A DNA stretch of 64,000 bases from Hippophae tibetana (lineage: Eukaryota; Streptophyta; Magnoliopsida; Rosales; Elaeagnaceae). Positions 58,486-64,000 of this stretch are shown one piece after another; the first letter of the stretch is position 1; every line of letters begins with the position of its first letter. The stretch is taken from NCBI GenBank assembly GCA_037013495.1, contig CM072812.1, forward strand, positions 70,315,340-70,379,339, written 5' to 3'. The notes beneath the pieces are model-generated. The model was not told where the DNA came from, made no database searches, and saw only the letters and a list, made by a program, of their open reading frames with translations. The translations under genes and the position numbers were made by a program.

Positions 58486-60319
58486 TTATGCACCTTTTAA
58501 AAACAAGGTGCTCCATGAAAAGAATATTATATGTATAAAATTATTATATATCATGTGGTGCAGACCAATTCTTACATCAAGTTTTATTGAAAAAATATTT
58601 TACATAAATAGTGTCTCGTTTAAGTAGAAAATCAAAGATTGTGTGTCACAACAGAAAGATTAAGAGAGTTAGGAAGCACATGAAGTCAAGCAGGTCAAAT
58701 ATGAATAAAAAATAAAAATATTTTTTTAAGAAAAAATAGATGTATATTTATTTAAAATTAGAATAATTACAAAAAAATTAAATAAAAATAAATTTTTTAT
58801 TAAATTATCATAAAAATCCTTAAAAACTATATGTAGTATAAGAGTAAACTTTTTCAAGCATTTATCATTAGCTCTTTGACTTCTTTAACCTTCACATATG
58901 ATTATTCAAGTTGATAGAATGTAAGATCTTTAATAAAACTTGACTTAAGATCTTTAAATTTTGAAATGTAATAATACCAAAACTAAAAACATCATTTCTA
59001 AAATAATAAAAAAAACAAAATATGCCATAGGTCACCCCTAAATGTTAACTAGATTAAGATAAATACATATTAACTTGAAATCTAGGTTTAATTTTTTGTT
59101 AAATTAAAATAATAAGAAAAAAATAATATAGCAAGGAGAGAGCTCTAGTATAACAAGAGATTCTTTCTTCGATTTGAAAACATGAAATATGAGAAAAACA
59201 ACTAATAATATATTATGTATTGCAAATTTGATATATTTCTTAAATAACATGATAAAATATTATGTATAAGTATAATGGAGTCTACATAATCTTATTTAAT
59301 AATAAAATGTAATATAATTAAAATTGCAATATATTTGTAATAAAAATGCTATTCATTTTATATTTTTAAATTTGAGATATAATATAAATAATGCAACATA
59401 ATATTATTGAAAAATAAGATCGGATCCATTAAATTGTATCATGATATATAATATTTATCATTTGTAATAAGAGCACTTCTATTTATCATAACTAGGATTA
59501 TGATATATAATATTTATCATTTGTAATAAGAGCACTTCTATTTATCATAACTAGGATTGAGCATTAGATTGAAACTGTCAATTTTTAGTCAATTTGAATC
59601 ATATTAGATTTGAAAGTTTTTAATCTAAATTCACTCTGATGATGTAATCAATTAGAACCAATCTAAATCCAAGTAGTTCAGATTGTTTTGAATTGGATAA
59701 GGTTGAATTGATGTTAAAATTTATATATAAATTATTGTCATATTTAAAATACGATATACACCACATTTAAATTTTAAATTGGTGTATTTTTATCAAAATT
59801 TATTATTTATAGTTACAACTAATAAATTATTATAGAGATTTAACATTTATATTTATTTTTTAAACTAAAATAGTAATTTGATGTAATTGTAGTATTATAA
59901 TATCTAAATACCATATATTATAAAATAAAATTTGTATTTATTTATAATTTTAATAGTAATTCGGTCCAGATTAGATTGGAGTATATTATAAAAGCTATCA
60001 ATCCGAATTCCATCTGAATTCGATCCGAATCCATGTATACTTTTAAATCTGAATCCAATCCAACTATAAAATATTTCAATTTAATTTGATTTGAATGCGA
60101 TGAATTATAATATATTTCTCAATTTAAGTGGATTATTTAGATTATTTTTCACCCCTAATCACAACTATATTAGGTTTACAAGTGATGTTTTTTATTGGAT
60201 ATAATTATATGCATGTATCGATTGTAAGTATCAATAATATTATAACACATCAATTTTGATTTATTATAAACTTGTGATAAATAATTTTATCTTGTAATAG
60301 ATTCTATTATATTATTATA
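58486..60319. other. AT-rich intergenic region with a perfect 59-bp tandem duplication
   Basis: Two identical 59-bp units at 59441-59499 and 59500-59558 (start ATGATATATAATATTTATCA). Sequence 59560-60150 repeats variants of GAATCCAATC and GAATTCGATCC, an old satellite-like or MITE-like tract. No gene. Confidence 0.7.
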
Positions 60320-60793
60320 CGGATCAAAATGAGGTAAAAAGAGAAAAAGAAAAGAAAAAATGCAAGCTGGTGAACGGTGACACCTCAAAGTATTTCATAT
60401 GCAAAGCAGCCCACAGGCCATTTTGTGTTAAACACAATAATTTTGATTGATTGGAATCTCTATCTATCTCAGCCAATATTAGGCGTTGTATGCACGTGCA
60501 TTGGTCAGCTGTTCTTAGCTGTACTCCCTGCCAGTTCCTTCTCATTTCACCTTCCTAAGTCCTAACCCATCCCTTCTTAATTAAGTCCCCCATGCTTCTT
60601 CTTTTGAAGCACAGCCACAGCATGCCCTTCTTTTCCAATTTTCACTTATTTTCTTATTGTAAATTTTTTACTTCATTAATTATTTTATAATAAAATAATA
60701 TATATTTATTATATATACTCAAAACATATGATTTTGAATCTTTCCGAGTTTGTATTTCCAATTAAAAAAAATCTTTTTTAATGTGAGTTTTAC
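60320..60793. other. GC-richer non-coding patch
   Basis: 60370-60660 is less AT-rich than its surroundings, contains GCACGTGCAT (60492-60501) and a CCTTC/CTTCTT pyrimidine run, but no open frame with recognisable content on either strand. It could be a promoter or leader relic. Confidence 0.35.
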
Positions 60794-61080
60794 CATTATT
60801 ACAAAAATCATCACTTATGACGGTTGTTTTTACAGTCGCAACCATCTCTATATAGATGTTGCTAAACGTATGACTTTTTGAGACAGTTATAAAATAACAA
60901 CCGTCATAAAAGGTAAACAATCGTCCAATAGATTTTTAGATTTTTAGGTACAATTTTATACTAAAACACAATTAATAATCATTCTAAAAGACATTTCAAT
61001 AATTGTCCTACTAGTTTTTGGGGACGATTTTTGGCTAATATTTTAGGATAGTTTATAATCGTCCCAAAACATAATTATTT
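60794..61080. mobile_element. CACTA-like transposon end (partial)
   Basis: CATTATTACAAAAATCATCA resembles a mutated CACTA terminus (one base off CACTATTACAAAAA) and is followed by paired motifs TATGACGGTTGTTTTT and AACAACCGTCATAAAA, like CACTA subterminal repeats, and later by GGGACGATT/AATCGTCCC pairs. The opposite terminus is not visible within the window. Confidence 0.5.
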
Positions 61081-62469
61081 TAAAATTTTAAATCTTATAA
61101 TTGTGATGTATAAATAATATACCTATAAAATATATTATATTCTTAATATCTCTATGAACAATAATGATAATATCATCATTTAAATAATACTAATTACACT
61201 TGAATAAAATTATATGTAACTATTCAATAATCACTAATATATAATTAATGATTAATTATTTACAAATTTTAGAATCATTTTTAATATATGTCTCTTTTAT
61301 GATCAAAATATAATCAATGCTATCAAACTAAATAGAAAAATAGTACCACATGAGACAATTAATCACTAACAATTAGTAATTAATTATAAAATCTTGACTA
61401 ATTTTTACCCCAAATATAATAATATCATGTTGTATTTATTTTGATGATAAGATAAGTATGTCATTCGTGTCCACAAAAAATGATTTTCTCTCTTGTGTAC
61501 ATTTTTTCTTGTAAACTACATAAATAAATATAGCATGCTCAAATTGTTTTAATAGGGTGAATAATAGGAGATGGTTTAAATGGACACGTGATGGTCATGT
61601 AACATTAAGTGAAAGCACTAAAAGAGCATATATTCTTATTATAATACATCATATATTTTACTTAAATATATAGTCCATGCATGGATAGCCTTGTTCTTTA
61701 GGGGCAAGATACTTTTGGTTGGCCTTAGATCTTAGTCCTCATTGTGGGGAGTCACATCATTAGTCAGACCTCATCTAGGTATAGGGCATATCTTTTACAC
61801 ACTAGGAATTGGAAGATATGGATGTTTTTTAGGATAGGAAATAGGTTAGTAACCTGTGATTCTAGGAGGAATTCTAGGATGATCTTGAATGATATCTTTA
61901 TTATTTTGAGATGGGTGTTGGTATTCACTCAAGCTACTCAATTGCAAACCAAGTGGGCCATTTTTAGGCAAGCTTGAGTAGTCACAAGCTCTACCATTTG
62001 GCTAGGCCATGGGTGTAGTAGAGGGAAAAATGGATGATTGATCCCATGATTGGATCTAAGTGTTTGAAATCATTGATAATTTTATTATTTTTTGGAAGAA
62101 TGAGGGTCTTTCTTTAAGAACATCGTAAATCATGATGATTGAGAGATTGGGTAATTTTTTCCAAAGATTTCATAGATGTGCTGAATGAATGGATGAGTGG
62201 ATGATAATTTTTCAAAAATGTTGATTGACTTTGATAGGTGAATGGTTTCTCCGTACACCTATTTTTGTACACCCAACTCCATACAAATACTAGAAAATGC
62301 TGAAAATAAAGTCATTAGAATCGTTTCATTGAGAGGATTCTAGAATCTTACCTTTTTAAGAACCAAACCAAAAGTAGGTGAACAGAGCCTAAATTGGTTT
62401 TTGAATCTAATCGACGAACTATACCAATTTTGATCAGTTTTTGCACGACATAGTTATGGCTGATAATTG
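61081..62469. other. Unassigned intergenic region
   Basis: AT-rich to 61680. 61690-62060 has more balanced composition and a 77-codon open frame at 61744-61977 without family resemblance. 62240-62460 could be internal sequence of the following gypsy element. No gene supported. Confidence 0.35.
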
Positions 62470-64000
62470 ATAAGCGTAAAACCAGCATTGCAAATATCGA
62501 TCTTGTGGAATCTTTTGGTTTTATATTTGTAAAACTCTCACAAGTGTACGAATCATTTTATAAAAATGATAAGTTTACTCCCAAGGTCGACCTAAGGAAG
62601 AAATATATGTAGTTTCTAATTTATTATTCAAACTTTTAAAAACGAAATTAATTCCTAAAGATCTTCTCACGATATTTTAGTTTTTGTGTTCTAATCTAAT
62701 GACATAATAAAAATAAACATAGACATAGATTCAATAAACAATAATGCAAATATTTATCATTTATAACATTGGAGTATTTAAGGATATAATAATTAAGTTA
62801 ATTATGTTTGCTCATATTATTTAGGTTATTAAAGATATAAATTGATATTTATTGATTCTCTATTTTTTATATGAATACCACCTTTGGTGGGGTTAGATAT
62901 TCTTTGTTAATTAAACAAATCAATTCACATCTACGAGTGAGGTTGATAACTAATTTGGTTAATTAAATTAATTCTTTTTTTCTAAGTGATTGAAAATGAA
63001 CCATTTAAATGCCACATTTGGTGGGGTTAGACATTTTAAACTTTATTCAAGTTGTCTAAATTAAACCTAAAAATTTAATTATCCGAGTACTAACTTTCAA
63101 GTTTTAAAACCACGAGTGAAAATATGTTGTCAATACATTTTTGAATAATAGGTCTTATAAAAACTTTTGAATAAAGCTTCACTCTAACTACTTGAAGATT
63201 ATACCAACAAATAAAAGAGTACTACTCAAAATCAGACCAGATAATGAAACCTTAAAATATAATTTTTAGATTTAATTTTGTAATAAAAAATTATATATTT
63301 ATCTCTAACATTCTAAATATAAAATCTTGAATAAAAATAAAATCAATTTATTTTATAGAAATGTTTTACCTATTTAATATTTCGCAAGCATAACAAAGTT
63401 ATAATTTTATCATATTTACAAATAACTAGTCATGTTAAATTTAATCATAGAAAAATTAAATATAAAATATAAGAACAAAACACAAAAAATAACTATAAAA
63501 AATCCATTAAAATTATACCTTAAAAAATCCTTACAGTAATTTGATGCTAATTTTGTTGTTGAAAAATCTCCATACGAATTTGCATTTTTGCTTATTGAAT
63601 CAAAAATTAAAAATTTATAAAAATATAGTTAGTTCTTCCCAAAAAGAAAAGAACTTTAAAACTAAAAACTAAAAAAAATGAAAACTTTCTAGAGAGAGAA
63701 GAGCTCAGCAAATTGTGTGTTTTGGAATGAGGGAAGACGACTCTTTTATAGGTGAGGAAAAGGACAAAAAAGGAGGGGAAATATTTTAAAATTTGAATTT
63801 GGACACATGTGGACAAGTCGGCATTTTTTTGGGGCATGAAAATTTTGACAGATGGCAGTTAGGTGCGCGCGGGAAATGTCGATGAGTGTATTGGCACGCA
63901 CCGAAATCAGTGTAGCGTGTGTTGGGAGTGTCCCAAACGTGTGTCGGACATGTGTCGAGCGTGTGCTAGTTGTGTACAGGCATGTACTGAGCGTATCTCA
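62470..64000 (-). repeat. Gypsy LTR, minus orientation, running off window
   Basis: On the minus strand the left part reads GGTCGACCTTGGGAGTAAAC, TTATCATTTTTATAAAATGA and TCGTACACTTGTGAGAG, the 3' end of a Tat/Ogre-type LTR and related to 17572-17650. A TATA box (TATAAAAG at 63743-63750, minus) precedes a CTCTTCTCTCTCTAG leader. To the right (63840-64000) is a GC-rich upstream block with GTGTGTCGGACATGTGTCG-like words. The outer end lies outside the window. Confidence 0.6.

Noticed and set aside
61744-61977. 77-codon plus-strand frame in a composition-balanced patch
   Set aside because: No recognised domain and no flanking gene signals; kept as unassigned sequence.

Overview
This is a window of plant nuclear DNA, most likely from a eudicot. 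It is strongly AT-rich by eye. It is packed with nested, decayed plant-type retrotransposons (Ty3/gypsy Athila-like and Tat-like, several Ty1/copia families, an L1-type LINE and a TRIM) plus CACTA and MITE-like DNA transposons. I see only one convincing intact host gene, an intronless SAUR-family gene at 23557-23958 on the minus strand. There are no bacterial operons, CRISPR arrays, rRNA genes or tRNA genes that I can support. Nothing in the window is a clearly new biological system; the interest lies in the nesting history and a few structural oddities.

Layout: 1-8290 holds two tandem, same-strand (minus) Athila-like gypsy copies that carry only gag and protease and share a damaged LTR. 8535-16183 is a Sirevirus-like copia element with a decayed gag, split by a 2.0-kb solo-LTR-like insert flanked by 24-bp direct repeats. 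16184-17655 is a gypsy LTR fragment. 17656-21945 is a 5'-truncated LINE split by a copia solo LTR with a perfect 5-bp target duplication. 21946-28097 is intergenic sequence with a MITE and the SAUR gene. 28103-28465 is a complete small TRIM. 30776-41630 is a Tat-like gypsy element (gag-protease on minus, a coiled-coil open frame on the opposite strand) with another 2-kb LTR inserted. 42931-49998 is a nearly full-length copia element sitting in a TA microsatellite and itself interrupted by a 1,031-bp CACTA transposon. 53847-58485 is a short-LTR copia element on minus. 58486-62460 is AT-rich intergenic DNA with a perfect 59-bp tandem duplication and a CACTA-like end. 62470-64000 is the start of another gypsy LTR on minus that runs out of the window.

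All retroelement reading frames carry stops or frameshifts, and several catalytic residues are replaced, so none should be mobile on its own. Boundaries marked approximate were set by comparing repeated segments by eye.
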